Positions 28,868 through 37,697 of a DNA stretch of 64,000 nucleotides are shown here, piece after piece. Origin of the DNA: Agrobacterium cucumeris (GTDB lineage: Bacteria; Pseudomonadota; Alphaproteobacteria; Rhizobiales; Rhizobiaceae). The stretch is from positions 1,612,001 through 1,676,000 of the forward strand of contig NZ_CP080387.1 of the NCBI RefSeq assembly GCF_030036535.1. The letters run 5' to 3'. The translations under genes and the position numbers were made by a program. Position 1 is the first letter of the stretch, and the number at the start of each line of letters is the position of its first letter. The notes beneath the pieces were generated by a model. It was not told the origin of the DNA, did no database searches, and saw nothing but the letters and a program-made list of their open reading frames with translations.

Positions 28868-29809
28868 GTGAAGAAAATACTCGTTCTGGGCGGCGCGCAT
28901 ATCGACAGGCGCGGCATGATCGAGACTGAGACGGCGCCCGGCGCCAGCAATCCCGGCTCCTGGATGGAGGAGGCAGGCGGCGGTGGTTTTAACGCGGCGC
29001 GCAATCTTGCCCGGCTCGGTTTTGCCGTCCGCATCATCGCGCCACGCGGCGGCGACGTGACGGGCGAAGCGGTGGCGGAGGCCGCAAAATATGCCGGCGT
29101 CGAAGATACGCCCTTCATTTTCCTTGACCGTCGTACGCCGAGCTACACTGCCATTCTGGAGCGTGACGGCAATCTGGTCATCGCGCTTGCCGATATGGAC
29201 CTCTACAGGCTCTTCACCCCGCGACGCCTGAAAGTGCGTGCCGTGCGTGAGGCGATCACGGCAAGCGACTTTCTGCTCTGCGATGCCAATCTGCCTGATG
29301 ACACGCTGACCGCGCTCGGCCTCGTCGCCCGCGCCTGCGAAAAACCGCTCGCCGCCATCGCCATTTCACCCGCCAAGGCGGTGAAACTGAAGGGCGCGCT
29401 TGCCGATATCGACATCCTCTTCATGAACGAAGCAGAAGCACGCGCGCTCACCGGAGAGACGGCGGAAAATGTTCGCGACTGGCCCGGCATTCTGCGCAAG
29501 GCCGGGCTTGCCGGCGGCGTCGTCACCCGCGGCGCAAGCGAGGTCGTGGCTTTCGATGCGACGCAAACCGTAACGCTCAACCCGCCCCTTATCCGCGAGG
29601 TGAAGGACGTGACCGGCGCCGGCGACGCCATGGCCTCCGGTTATCTTGCCGCGATCGCCGAGGGAAAGACCATCGCGGAAGCGCTGAGACAGGGTGCGGC
29701 GGCGGCGGCCATCACCGTACAATCGCCCTTCGCCACCTCGCAGGATTTATCAAAAGACAGTGTCGATGCCATGTTGGGACTTGTTCCCGCAGCTGAAATA
29801 CTGGCATGA
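28868..29809 (+). CDS. psuK: PfkB-family carbohydrate kinase, probable pseudouridine kinase
   Basis: 313 aa from GTG 28868 behind AAAGAGGGAAACGCAAGC. Ribokinase-fold signatures: [15 protein letters not shown] near the N-terminus and the catalytic [16 protein letters not shown] near residue 250, with the Asp as general base. Substrate assignment rests on the adjacent psuG 29 bp downstream: PsuK phosphorylates pseudouridine and PsuG splits the product to uracil and ribose 5-phosphate. The kinase alone could not be told from ribokinase or adenosine kinase relatives. Divergent from recA. Confidence 0.85.
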   Translation: MKKILVLGGAHIDRRGMIETETAPGASNPGSWMEEAGGGGFNAARNLARLGFAVRIIAPRGGDVTGEAVAEAAKYAGVEDTPFIFLDRRTPSYTAILERDGNLVIALADMDLYRLFTPRRLKVRAVREAITASDFLLCDANLPDDTLTALGLVARACEKPLAAIAISPAKAVKLKGALADIDILFMNEAEARALTGETAENVRDWPGILRKAGLAGGVVTRGASEVVAFDATQTVTLNPPLIREVKDVTGAGDAMASGYLAAIAEGKTIAEALRQGAAAAAITVQSPFATSQDLSKDSVDAMLGLVPAAEILA

Positions 29810-29838
29810 ACCCGCTTTCAAGAACTGGAACAGAATAA

Positions 29839-30762
29839 ATGACCCGCCCAATCTCCCCGCTCCTGCCCATCGTTTATTCACAGGAAGTCGCCGCCGCCAA
29901 GCAGCGCGGTGCGCCGATCGTCGCACTTGAATCGACCATCATCACCCATGGCATGCCCTATCCCGGCAATATCGAGATGGCCGAAAGCGTCGAACAGATC
30001 ATTCGGGACCAGGGCGCCGTTCCGGCGACCATCGCCGTCATTCACGGCACCCTGCATATCGGCCTCGAAAAGGACCAGCTGGAGGCGCTCGCCCAGACCA
30101 CTGACGCCATGAAGGTCTCGCGCGCCGATATCGCCTTCGCAATCGCCGAGCGCCGCACCGGTGCCACCACGGTTGCCGCCACCATGATCGCCGCCGCCCG
30201 CGCCGGCATCCGCGTTTTCGCCACCGGCGGCATCGGCGGTGTGCATAAGGGCGCGGAAGAGACCTTCGACATCTCCGCCGATCTGACCGAACTGGCCAAG
30301 ACCGGCGTCATCGTCGTCTGCGCCGGCGCCAAGGCGATCCTCGATATTCCGAAGACGCTCGAGGTTCTCGAAACCAACGGCGTGCCCGTCGTCACCTTCG
30401 GCTCGGAAGAATTCCCGGCCTTCTGGTCGCGCTCCTCCGGCCTGGCGAGCCCGCTTTCGCTGAACAGCCCGGCAGCAATCGCCAATTTCCAGGTAACCCG
30501 CGAACAGCTCGGCATCGATGGCGGCATGCTGATCGCCAACCCCGTGCCGGAAGAAGACGAAATCCCGCGCGAGGAGATGGACATCTACATCAACCGCGCC
30601 ATCTCCCATGCCGAGCGCGACGAAGTCACCGGCAAGGCGGTCACGCCCTATCTGCTCGGCGATATCTTCCGGCTAACGGATGGCCGCAGTTTGGAGACCA
30701 ATATTGCGCTGGTGCGCAACAATGCGCGGCTGGCGGCGGAGATCGCGGTGGCGCTGGACTGA
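29839..30762 (+). CDS. psuG: Pseudouridine-5'-phosphate glycosidase
   Basis: 307 aa. Cleaves the C-C glycosidic bond of pseudouridine 5'-phosphate. Family motifs: ALESTIITHGMPYPGN, RTGATTVAATMIAAARAGIRVFATGGIGGVH, VVCAGAKAILDIPKTLEVLE and VVTFGSEEFPAFWSRSSGL; the lysines of KVSRAD and GAKAI are candidate active-site residues. The ATG at 29839 lies 29 bp after the kinase stop, so psuK-psuG form an operon. Together they salvage pseudouridine from RNA breakdown. Confidence 0.95.
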   Translation: MTRPISPLLPIVYSQEVAAAKQRGAPIVALESTIITHGMPYPGNIEMAESVEQIIRDQGAVPATIAVIHGTLHIGLEKDQLEALAQTTDAMKVSRADIAFAIAERRTGATTVAATMIAAARAGIRVFATGGIGGVHKGAEETFDISADLTELAKTGVIVVCAGAKAILDIPKTLEVLETNGVPVVTFGSEEFPAFWSRSSGLASPLSLNSPAAIANFQVTREQLGIDGGMLIANPVPEEDEIPREEMDIYINRAISHAERDEVTGKAVTPYLLGDIFRLTDGRSLETNIALVRNNARLAAEIAVALD

Positions 30763-30781
30763 AGAGCATTCAGTTTTCTCA

Positions 30782-30856
30782 GTCATCCTCGGGCTTGACC
30801 CGAGGATCCACGTTGCGACAGCAGGAATGGATCCTCGCCTCAAGGGCGAGGATGAC
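30782..30856. repeat. Twin-hairpin intergenic repeat, copy 3 of 6
   Basis: Starts GTCATCCTCGGGCTTGACCC, middle GATCCACGTTGCGACAGCAG, ends GGGCGAGGATGAC. The second half has the GATCCTCGCCTCAAGGGCGA form, as in copy 1. It lies just after psuG. Confidence 0.85.
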
Positions 30857-30885
30857 GGTGCGAAAGTAGCAAGCCCGACACCAAC

Positions 30886-30916
30886 AAAAAGCCCGGAAAG
30901 CTTGCGCTCTCCGGGC
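30886..30916 (-). terminator. Intrinsic terminator of the OmpA-family gene
   Basis: GCCCGGA (30891-30897) / TCCGGGC (30910-30916) with internal AAGC...GCTC pairing; read leftward it is followed by TTTTTGTTGG. Confidence 0.8.
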
Positions 30917-30940
30917 CTTTGTTTTCCTGCCAGAACCCGA

Positions 30941-33178
30941 TCAGTTCTGCGCGACCGGCTTTACCAGCGGCGTGACACGGCGGATGGTGACGCGGCGGTT
31001 CTGCTGTTCCGGACCGAGTGTCTGGACCTTCAGGTAACGCTCGCCATAACCCTGCGTCGCAAGGTTTTCCGGCGGAATGCCATAGACATCGGTCAGCACA
31101 TTGGCGACGGATGCGGCACGCTCGTCGGAAAGGACGAGGTTGCTTTCATCCGAACCCACGGCGTCGGTGTGGCCTTCGATCAGGAAGGTTTCCGCGGGGT
31201 TCTTTTCCAGCGCCTTGTTGATCGCGTCCGCCACCTTGCGCAGTGAGCGAGCCTGCGCCATCGGGATTTCGGCGCTGCCGGTGGCAAAGGTGATCGTATC
31301 GAGGTCGATACGGCGCACCTTGTCACGGATACGGGCCGAATAGCGCACTTCATCCAGCGAATAGACACGTTCCACGGGCTCGACCGGCGGCTGCTCGAGG
31401 AAGCGGTAATAATCGCGGTCCGGATCGCTCGACGTGTCGATGATATAGTCACGAACGGGGATACGCAGGCGCATCGGCGGCAGGTCGAGTCCCGGATCGC
31501 GATAGACATAATCGCGATCTGGATCGTCCATCAGCTCGGGCGCATAGAACAGCACATATTCCCGGCCGCGATCATCGATGCGCGAGCGCTGGATCACGTC
31601 GCCATAACGATTGCGGATCGTCACCACCTGCGTGCCGTCACGGCGCTCCACGGTTTCGCGGACGCGACCGCCCGGCAGACGCTCGTAATAGGGCTCGCCG
31701 CCATCACGAATGAAGCGCTGATTGTCATCGCCACGCACGACGACACGATCGCCGAATTGCAGGATGATCGGCGCATCGCGATCACGATCCCGGTCACGCG
31801 GGCGGCCCTCACGTGGCTGCCATTCGCGCACGCCTTCCGGCCGCTCATATTGCGGACGACGGTCGATGCGCTCGCCCTGCTGGGAGGTGATCGCCTCCAT
31901 TTTCACAGGCGGCGGCGGGGTCTTGCCTTCGGCGGCACCGGCGCGCTGCGCCTCGGCGTCGGAGGTCGGAACCTTCACGTCACCGGCCTGTTCACGCTCC
32001 CGGCGACGTTGCTCGCGGGCCTGATTGTTGCCGGAGCGTTCCACTTCCTTGTCGCTGTCGAGAACGGCCGCACCCTTGTCGACCGGCAGGATGACGGTAT
32101 CGGCGGTCTTGGACGGGTCCTTGGCAACCGCCTTGGCCTTGTCCAGCTCCTCCTTCGTCATGGGCGGTGCTTCCGTCTGCGGAACGGCAACCTGGTTGGG
32201 AACGGGCTCGCCGGCAGGCGCCTGTCCGGTCGTGGCGCCGCTTGGCGGCGGGGGCGTCGGCGTGCCCGGCAGCGGCGCTGCAGGCTCTGTCTTGCCCTGA
32301 CCTTCGACTGGCGGCTTCTCGGAAGGCTGCTGGCCGGGTGCGGGGTTGGGCTGTGCCTCTGGCGCCGGCGGACGTGCAGGTGTCGGCGCTTCCGTTGGAA
32401 CAGGCGCTTCTTTCGCGGCCGGTTCCGGAGCGTCGGGCTTTTTCTCCGGAACAGCCTTTTCGGCCGGTTCGGATTTCTGTTCCGGAGCCTTTTCTTCTAC
32501 CTGCGGCTTTTTCTCACGCGGTTTGGCAGGCTGCTCGGCATTGTCAGGACGTGCGGCCGGCTGCTCGGCGGCAGGCTCTTTCGCACGTTCCTTGCGCGGG
32601 CGCTCCTTCGGCTGCTGTTCAGCCGGCGCTGCCTCAGGCGCGGCTTCGGGGGCGGCCTCCGGGCGCTGGCGTGCGGGCCGCTGCTCGCCTTCCCCTTGAG
32701 GCTCCTGTGCCCGCTCGGGTTTGCGTGGGCGTTCCTGCGGCTGTTCGGCAGGCGCCGGTTCAGGGCGGGCTTCGCGCTGCTGCTGCGGCTCACGCTGAGG
32801 TTCCGGCGGTGCCTCACGTTTGGGTTCGGGCTGCGCTTCACGTTGTGGCTCCGGGCGCGGTTCGGCAGGTGCGGCTTCCGGCTTCGGCTCGGGCGGGCGT
32901 TCACGTGGCGGCTCGGGGGCCTGCTTCGGCGGCTCGGCCTGCGGCTGCGCTTCTTCGGCCTGCTGGCGCTGTTTGCGCAGAAGCTCCTCCGGGTTCTGTT
33001 CCTCGGCGACCTGGCCTTCGGGCTGCGCCTGCGCCAGAATCAGCGGGCTCTGCAACTTGGGCATCTGGGTCTGCGCCCGCGCGGCTCCGGCAAAACCGGC
33101 AGCAGCCGGCTCCACCGCAATCGCCAGCGACATGAGGGGGAAAACCACCCCCGTCAGCAATCTGTTCTTCTTCAGCAT
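30941..33178 (-). CDS. OmpA-family outer-membrane/peptidoglycan-binding protein with long Pro/Glu/Ala-rich arm
   Basis: 745 aa from ATG 33178, chosen because GAGGAA lies seven bases upstream; the upstream frame to 33505 is rejected. A signal peptide (MLKKNRLLTGVVFPLMSLAI) is followed by a low-complexity arm (about residues 75-400) of Pro, Glu, Ala, Arg, Gln and Lys. A charged middle comes next (REGRPRDRDRDRDAP). The C-terminal OmpA domain spans about residues 628-745: TITFATGSAEIP, LIEGHTDAVGSDESN, LSDERAASVANVL and the Arg-rich end QNRRVTIRRV. It probably tethers outer membrane to peptidoglycan across a wide periplasm. The repeated codons of the arm create a long false ORF on the other strand. 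Confidence 0.88.
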   Translation of the reverse strand: MLKKNRLLTGVVFPLMSLAIAVEPAAAGFAGAARAQTQMPKLQSPLILAQAQPEGQVAEEQNPEELLRKQRQQAEEAQPQAEPPKQAPEPPRERPPEPKPEAAPAEPRPEPQREAQPEPKREAPPEPQREPQQQREARPEPAPAEQPQERPRKPERAQEPQGEGEQRPARQRPEAAPEAAPEAAPAEQQPKERPRKERAKEPAAEQPAARPDNAEQPAKPREKKPQVEEKAPEQKSEPAEKAVPEKKPDAPEPAAKEAPVPTEAPTPARPPAPEAQPNPAPGQQPSEKPPVEGQGKTEPAAPLPGTPTPPPPSGATTGQAPAGEPVPNQVAVPQTEAPPMTKEELDKAKAVAKDPSKTADTVILPVDKGAAVLDSDKEVERSGNNQAREQRRREREQAGDVKVPTSDAEAQRAGAAEGKTPPPPVKMEAITSQQGERIDRRPQYERPEGVREWQPREGRPRDRDRDRDAPIILQFGDRVVVRGDDNQRFIRDGGEPYYERLPGGRVRETVERRDGTQVVTIRNRYGDVIQRSRIDDRGREYVLFYAPELMDDPDRDYVYRDPGLDLPPMRLRIPVRDYIIDTSSDPDRDYYRFLEQPPVEPVERVYSLDEVRYSARIRDKVRRIDLDTITFATGSAEIPMAQARSLRKVADAINKALEKNPAETFLIEGHTDAVGSDESNLVLSDERAASVANVLTDVYGIPPENLATQGYGERYLKVQTLGPEQQNRRVTIRRVTPLVKPVAQN

Positions 33179-33519
33179 CGGTGCTTCCTCATCTGCCATT
33201 ATTGGTCGCTTGTATCGCGACATCTTGAACCGGCTGCGCATGCAGGCGCTGGTCAACGCCTTGCACACGCTTCGGTTCCCATGATGGACAAAGCCTTGTG
33301 TACCGGAAATGAACAGATCAAGGCGTTTTCGTGAAAGCTCTGCGGCGCAATCGAGGTGACTAATATTGCAGTTGCATTTTTTGACCAACCGGATGAATAA
33401 TTGCCCCGGCGCTGAAGGCCACGGAAAACAAAAAAACATTCCGTCGCGCCTTGCGCTTATGGCGTCCGCACTGAAAACAACAACAGACTGCGGATGAACG
33501 ACCAAAAGAGAGGATCGAA

Positions 33520-34293
33520 ATGCCTATTTCCACCCGTCTGCTCGCAGCCGTATCGATTGCCGCTATCTCGCTGTTTTCAGGTGCGGCCCTTGCGCAGGAC
33601 AAGATCGTCATCGGCACCGAAGGCGCCTACCCGCCCTTCAACAATCTTGAAGCCGACGGCACGCTGACCGGCTTCGACATCGACATCGCCAAGGCGATGT
33701 GCGAACAAATGAAAGCCGAATGCACCTTCGTCACCAATGACTGGGACGGCATCATTCCCGCCCTTCAGGCCAAGAAGTTCGATGCCATCATCGCGTCCAT
33801 GTCGATCACGCCCGAGCGTCTCGAGAAGGTCGATTTCTCCAAGAAATATTACAACACCCCGCCGGCCATCGCCGTGCCGAAGGATTCGCCGATCAAGTCC
33901 CTCGACGACCTGAAGGGCAAGTCGCTCGGCGCACAGGGTTCCACCACCCACTCCAACTATGCTGAAAAGCATTTTCCGGATGCCGACGTGAAGATGTATC
34001 CGACCGCCGACGAATATAAACTCGACATCGCCAATGGCCGTATCGACGCCGTGATCGACGATATCGTCGTGCTTTCGGAATGGCTGAAGACGGATGCCGG
34101 CGCCTGCTGCAAGATCCTGACGCCCCTCAAGGTCGATGTCGAAATCAACGGCAATGGCGCAGGCGTTGCGGTCCGCAAGGGTGACACAGCGCTCGCCGAT
34201 AAATTCACGGCTGCCATCGCCGGTATCCGCGCCAGCGGCAAATACCAGGAGATCAATAAAAAATACTTCGATTTCGACGTTTACGGCGAGTAA
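33520..34293 (+). CDS. Polar amino acid ABC transporter substrate-binding protein
   Basis: 257 aa. Signal peptide MPISTRLLAAVSIAAISLFS, cleaved after ALA. SBP family 3 signatures: IGTEGAYPPFNNLEADGTLTG, FDIDIAKAMCEQMKAECTFV, NDWDGIIPALQAKKFDAIIA and MSITPERLEKVDFSKKYY, as in lysine/arginine/ornithine and opine binding proteins. An intact hairpin 25 bp after the stop probably limits read-through into the two permease genes, giving more binding protein than permease. Basic amino acids are the likely but unproven ligand class. The start follows GAGAGGATCGAA. Confidence 0.92.
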   Translation: MPISTRLLAAVSIAAISLFSGAALAQDKIVIGTEGAYPPFNNLEADGTLTGFDIDIAKAMCEQMKAECTFVTNDWDGIIPALQAKKFDAIIASMSITPERLEKVDFSKKYYNTPPAIAVPKDSPIKSLDDLKGKSLGAQGSTTHSNYAEKHFPDADVKMYPTADEYKLDIANGRIDAVIDDIVVLSEWLKTDAGACCKILTPLKVDVEINGNGAGVAVRKGDTALADKFTAAIAGIRASGKYQEINKKYFDFDVYGE

Positions 34294-34318
34294 GCCTGCT
34301 CGATCTGTTGAAATCTGG

Positions 34319-34350
34319 TGGCGGAAGGCTTGCCCTTCCGCCATTTTTGT
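34319..34350 (+). terminator. Intra-operon hairpin (partial terminator)
   Basis: TGGCGGAAGG (34319-34328) / CCTTCCGCCA (34334-34343), then TTTTTGTTT. It sits between the binding-protein gene and the permease genes, a common attenuating position in ABC operons. Confidence 0.85.
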
Positions 34351-34405
34351 TTGAAAACGTCACCATAACAATCACGGCGGCTTAAGACCGCGGGGGAAAA
34401 CTGGC

Positions 34406-35209
34406 ATGAGCGGAGCATTTTCCGCCATAGGTGCGTTCTGGACCTATGTCTCGACACTTCTCGACCCCTTTTGCGGTCCGGTCGGTCTCTTCTCGCTTTT
34501 CGGAAACGGCACCCTTGTTGCGTGTGGTGATGCAGGCTGGGGCGATGAAATCGCCTTCGGCGTCAAGGTCACGATCTCGCTGGCGCTTGCGACATTGCCT
34601 GTCGGCCTGCTGATCGGCTTCCTCATCGCGCTTGCGGCGCAATCGGAAGAAAAGTCGCTGCGGCTGGCAACCGGCATCTACACAACCATCTTCCGCGGCC
34701 TGCCGGAACTGCTGACGCTCTTCATCGTCTATTACGGCATTCAGATGCTGCTGCAATCAGCAGCGGGTTATGTCGGCATCACCGGCCCGGTCGAGATCAA
34801 TGCCTTCGTGGCCGGCATGGTCGCGTTATCGGTGGTGTTTTCATCCTATGCTTCCGAAGTTCTGCTCTCCGCCTTCAAGGCCATTCCCAAAGGCCAATAT
34901 GAGGCGGGCCATGCGCTTGGCCTGTCGCGCGGCCGCACCATGGTGCTCATCATCATTCCGCAACTGGTCAGGATAGCCCTGCCCGGCATGACCAATCTCT
35001 GGGTCATCCTGCTCAAAGACACGTCCTACGTTTCGATCATCGGACTTGCCGATATCATCCGTCAGACCGGCATCGCCGCCCGGGTCAGCAAGGAAGCATT
35101 CTTCTTCTACGGCATCGCCTGCCTGCTTTACCTCATCCTCGCACTTCTCTCCTCCATCGGGATCGGCTTCATCGATCGCTGGTCTCGCAAGTCGGAGGCA
35201 CGCCGATGA
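34406..35209 (+). CDS. Polar amino acid ABC transporter permease (HisQ/OccQ-like)
   Basis: 267 aa, five or six membrane helices. The conserved EAA loop is SAFKAIPKGQYEAGHALGLSRG (residues about 150-171), which contacts the ATPase. TIFRGLPELLTLFIVYYGIQ is typical of HisM/HisQ. The ATG at 34406 lies 24 bp after a GGGGG run. It overlaps the next permease by four bases (ATGA), the classical coupled arrangement. No ATPase gene follows, so the pair must borrow an ATPase encoded elsewhere. Confidence 0.92.
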   Translation: MSGAFSAIGAFWTYVSTLLDPFCGPVGLFSLFGNGTLVACGDAGWGDEIAFGVKVTISLALATLPVGLLIGFLIALAAQSEEKSLRLATGIYTTIFRGLPELLTLFIVYYGIQMLLQSAAGYVGITGPVEINAFVAGMVALSVVFSSYASEVLLSAFKAIPKGQYEAGHALGLSRGRTMVLIIIPQLVRIALPGMTNLWVILLKDTSYVSIIGLADIIRQTGIAARVSKEAFFFYGIACLLYLILALLSSIGIGFIDRWSRKSEARR

Positions 35210-36036
35210 GCCATATCAATGAACTCATTCCGCCGCGCCCGGCGCCGGCCATAGCCGAGAAGCCGGTCAACATATCGCGCATCGTCGGCATCGCCGTCAT
35301 CATGCTCTGGCTGCTGCTCGCCGCCGGCTTGATCTTCGCCATGATCGAGGGGTGGGACTGGGCGAAATTCGAACGTTACGGGCCGCGTTATATTGATGGC
35401 CTCATCACCACCATCACGCTGGTTGGCAGTTCGATCATTCTCGGCGCAATCCTGTCAGTGCCGATCGCCTTTGCGCGCATGTCGAAAAACCGCGTCCTCG
35501 GCGCGCTGGCCTATGCCTATGTCTATGTCTTCCGCAGCACGCCGCTTCTGGCCCAGCTTTTCCTGATCTATTACGGCCTCGGCAGCTTCCGCCCGCAACT
35601 GGAGGCCGTTGGTCTGTGGTGGTTCTTCCGTGAAGCCTGGTATTGCGGCCTCCTGTCGCTGACCCTCAATACCGCCGCCTATCAGGCCGAAATCCTGCGC
35701 GGCGCAATCCGCAGCGTGCCGCTCGGCCAGCATGAGGGCGCCGCCTCGCTCGGCATTTCGAAATTCATCACCTTCCGCAAGGTCATCCTGCCGCAGGCAC
35801 TCATCGTCGCGCTGCGTCCTTACGGAAACGAGATCATCCTGATGATCAAGGGTTCGGCAGTCGTCTCCATCGTCACGGTCTTCGACCTGATGGGACAGAC
35901 CCGCTACGCCTTTTCCCGCACATTCGATTACCAGGCCTATCTCTGGGCCGCGATTTTCTACCTGACGATCGTCGAGACGCTGAGACATGTCTGGGCCTGG
36001 CTGGAAGCCCGCCTGACACGTCACCTCAAGCGTTAA
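35206..36036 (+). CDS. Polar amino acid ABC transporter permease (HisM/OccM-like)
   Basis: 276 aa. A proline-rich cytoplasmic N-terminus is followed by five membrane helices. YVFRSTPLLAQLFLIYYGLG and the EAA loop RGAIRSVPLGQHEGAASLGI match the second permease of histidine/lysine/arginine/ornithine and opine transporters. It starts in the ATGA overlap with the preceding permease. No ATP-binding gene is present on either side of the three-gene unit (binding protein, two permeases); the next gene downstream is an unrelated small Usg-family protein. Confidence 0.92.
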   Translation: MSHINELIPPRPAPAIAEKPVNISRIVGIAVIMLWLLLAAGLIFAMIEGWDWAKFERYGPRYIDGLITTITLVGSSIILGAILSVPIAFARMSKNRVLGALAYAYVYVFRSTPLLAQLFLIYYGLGSFRPQLEAVGLWWFFREAWYCGLLSLTLNTAAYQAEILRGAIRSVPLGQHEGAASLGISKFITFRKVILPQALIVALRPYGNEIILMIKGSAVVSIVTVFDLMGQTRYAFSRTFDYQAYLWAAIFYLTIVETLRHVWAWLEARLTRHLKR

Positions 36037-36204
36037 GCCAAAGCTTGGCAGCACTCATCAACTGAGGCTGCCAACATTTTGAAAAATATAACTATTTTGT
36101 GACAGTCCATGGCTTTGGCAAGGTTGGATTAACCCTGTCGTGTTCCCATGTCAGATACAGCGGCAACGCTGTGATCGGCAATCATGGAAACGGGAACCGC
36201 CGTC

Positions 36205-36471
36205 ATGAACAAGGACATGGAAATGATGCTGAGAGGCTACGGCCTCACCACCGCCCAGATATTCTACCGCATGCCGGACCATCCGCTGGTTCTGCAGACC
36301 TATGTCTGGCAGGACTATGATCTCGCCCCGGATTTTCCCGAAATGCACGGCTTCCTCAAATTCTGGCAGGAAAAGCTCGACGGACCGCTACATTCCGTCC
36401 GCTACGTGCACCGGCAGGTGATCTCGGCGCAGGAATGGCGTGCCCTGAAAGGGGAGTTCATCATCCACTGA
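36205..36471 (+). CDS. Usg family protein
   Basis: 88 aa from ATG 36205 (MNKDMEMMLRGYGLTTAQIF); an in-frame ATG at 36184 adds seven residues. The sequence carries the Usg-domain pattern: GYGLTTAQIFYRMPDHP, then LQTYVWQDYDLAPDFPEMH, FLKFWQEKLDGPLHSVRY. This short family is widespread in alphaproteobacteria, often near tryptophan or tRNA-modification genes, and its function is not established. Here it stands alone between the ABC operon and the methyltransferase gene. Ribosome sites are weak for both starts. Confidence 0.8.
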   Translation: MNKDMEMMLRGYGLTTAQIFYRMPDHPLVLQTYVWQDYDLAPDFPEMHGFLKFWQEKLDGPLHSVRYVHRQVISAQEWRALKGEFIIH

Positions 36472-36554
36472 GAACTGTTCCCACATAAACGTTGCGCCAA
36501 CCACCGTTGCGGCTTACAGCAAACGTCAACCGAAGACGTTATGGATACCGCACG

Positions 36555-37379
36555 ATGACGAAGAACCAGAAAATCGACGAAGAGGCGCTTGCCGAGGCCT
36601 ATAACCGCGCACTGACGCTTGAAAAAGCCGGCGATGTGGAAGCGGCGGTAAAAGCCTATCAGGAAGTTCTGGCGATCGATCCGGAAGATCACGGTGGCGC
36701 CGCCGTGCGTATCGCCGCCATGGGCCGGGGCGAAACGCCGCCGAAAGCGCCAGACGCCTACGTCGAGACCCTGTTCGATCAGCACGCCGAAGCCTTCGAG
36801 GACATTCTTGTCGAACAGCTGGGTTATGCCGTACCGATGATGGTGCGCCAACGGCTGCAGACGCTGAACCTCGGCCCTTTCAAACGCCTGCTCGATCTCG
36901 GCTGCGGCACCGGCCTCACGGGCGAGGCGCTGCGCGACATGGCCGAGGACATTACCGGCATCGACATCTCCGAAAACATGGTCGAAATCGCCCATGAGAA
37001 GGACCTCTACGAGACGCTTTACGTCGCCGAAGTCGAAGATTTCCTTGAAGATAATGACGACGAAGCCTTCGATATCATCACAGCCACAGACGTGCTGCCC
37101 TATCTCGGCGCGCTGGAACCGCTGTTTTTCGGCGCCGCCGAAAACCTCAATGCCGGCGGCCTGCTGATCTTCTCGTCGGAAACCCTGGACGAAAAGACCT
37201 TGGCCGGACGTCCCTATATGGTCGGCCCGCATCACCGTTTCGCCCATGCGGAAAATTACGTTCGCGAAAGACTGGCTGCGACCGGTTTCGATATCCTCGA
37301 AGTCACCGATATCAACGTCCGCATGCAGGACGGCAACCCGACACCGGGCCATCTGGTGATTGCCAAGCTCAAGGGCTGA
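36555..37379 (+). CDS. TPR-fused class I SAM-dependent methyltransferase
   Basis: 274 aa from ATG 36555 (MTKNQKIDEEALAEAYNRAL). Residues about 10-60 form one and a half tetratricopeptide repeats (AYNRALTLEKAGDVEAAVKA then AYQEVLAIDPED). The methyltransferase domain follows: motif I LLDLGCGTGLTGEAL, the acidic loop GIDISENMVEIA and the post-I motif DIITATDVLPYLG. Proteins of this design methylate small molecules or proteins; target unknown. Upstream in-frame codons from 36492 lack a ribosome site. Not obviously part of an operon. Confidence 0.85.
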   Translation: MTKNQKIDEEALAEAYNRALTLEKAGDVEAAVKAYQEVLAIDPEDHGGAAVRIAAMGRGETPPKAPDAYVETLFDQHAEAFEDILVEQLGYAVPMMVRQRLQTLNLGPFKRLLDLGCGTGLTGEALRDMAEDITGIDISENMVEIAHEKDLYETLYVAEVEDFLEDNDDEAFDIITATDVLPYLGALEPLFFGAAENLNAGGLLIFSSETLDEKTLAGRPYMVGPHHRFAHAENYVRERLAATGFDILEVTDINVRMQDGNPTPGHLVIAKLKG

Positions 37380-37401
37380 GGCCCCGACATTGCGGCATAT
37401 T

Positions 37402-37521
37402 TCTTCTCCCCGAGGGGGAGAAGATGGCCCGAAGGGTCAGATGAGGGGGCAACGTTGCCGGATTTCGGAGAGCTTGCCCCCTCATCCCGCTGCCGCGGAC
37501 TTCTCCCCGCCGGGGAGAAGA
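37402..37521. repeat. Paired palindromic intergenic repeat (TTCTCCCC type)
   Basis: CTTCTCCCCGAGGGGGAGAA at the left end and CTTCTCCCCGCCGGGGAGAA at the right end are two hairpins bracketing an inner CCCCCTCAT / ATGAGGGGG inverted pair (37492 region and 37440 region). It fills most of the 318-bp gap 37380-37697 along with the lrp terminator. It is of the short mosaic-repeat style seen in rhizobial genomes. Confidence 0.75.
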
Positions 37522-37641
37522 AACAAGTGGCGTCCGCTCGGCCCAATGCGACGAACTCTGCCGTGCTGAATCAATATCTCATCAAGATCGCCCAGCCAGT
37601 TGAAGAGATTCGACTTTCCGTCGCAACAACCCGCAAATAAA

Positions 37642-37672
37642 AATGCCCTCCCCGGCAACCGGAAAGGGCATT
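37642..37672 (-). terminator. Intrinsic terminator of the Lrp-family gene
   Basis: AATGCCCT (37642-37649) / AGGGCATT (37665-37672) with inner CCGG...CCGG pairing; read leftward the stem is followed by TTTTATTT. Confidence 0.85.
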
Positions 37673-37697
37673 GCTCAAAAACCGGATGAGCGGCGTA

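Noticed and set aside
31757..33334. 525-codon open frame on the plus strand opposite the OmpA-family gene
   Set aside because: It arises from the biased Pro/Glu/Ala codons of the antisense gene and translates to Arg/Leu/Phe/Gly-rich low-complexity sequence with no domain or ribosome site.
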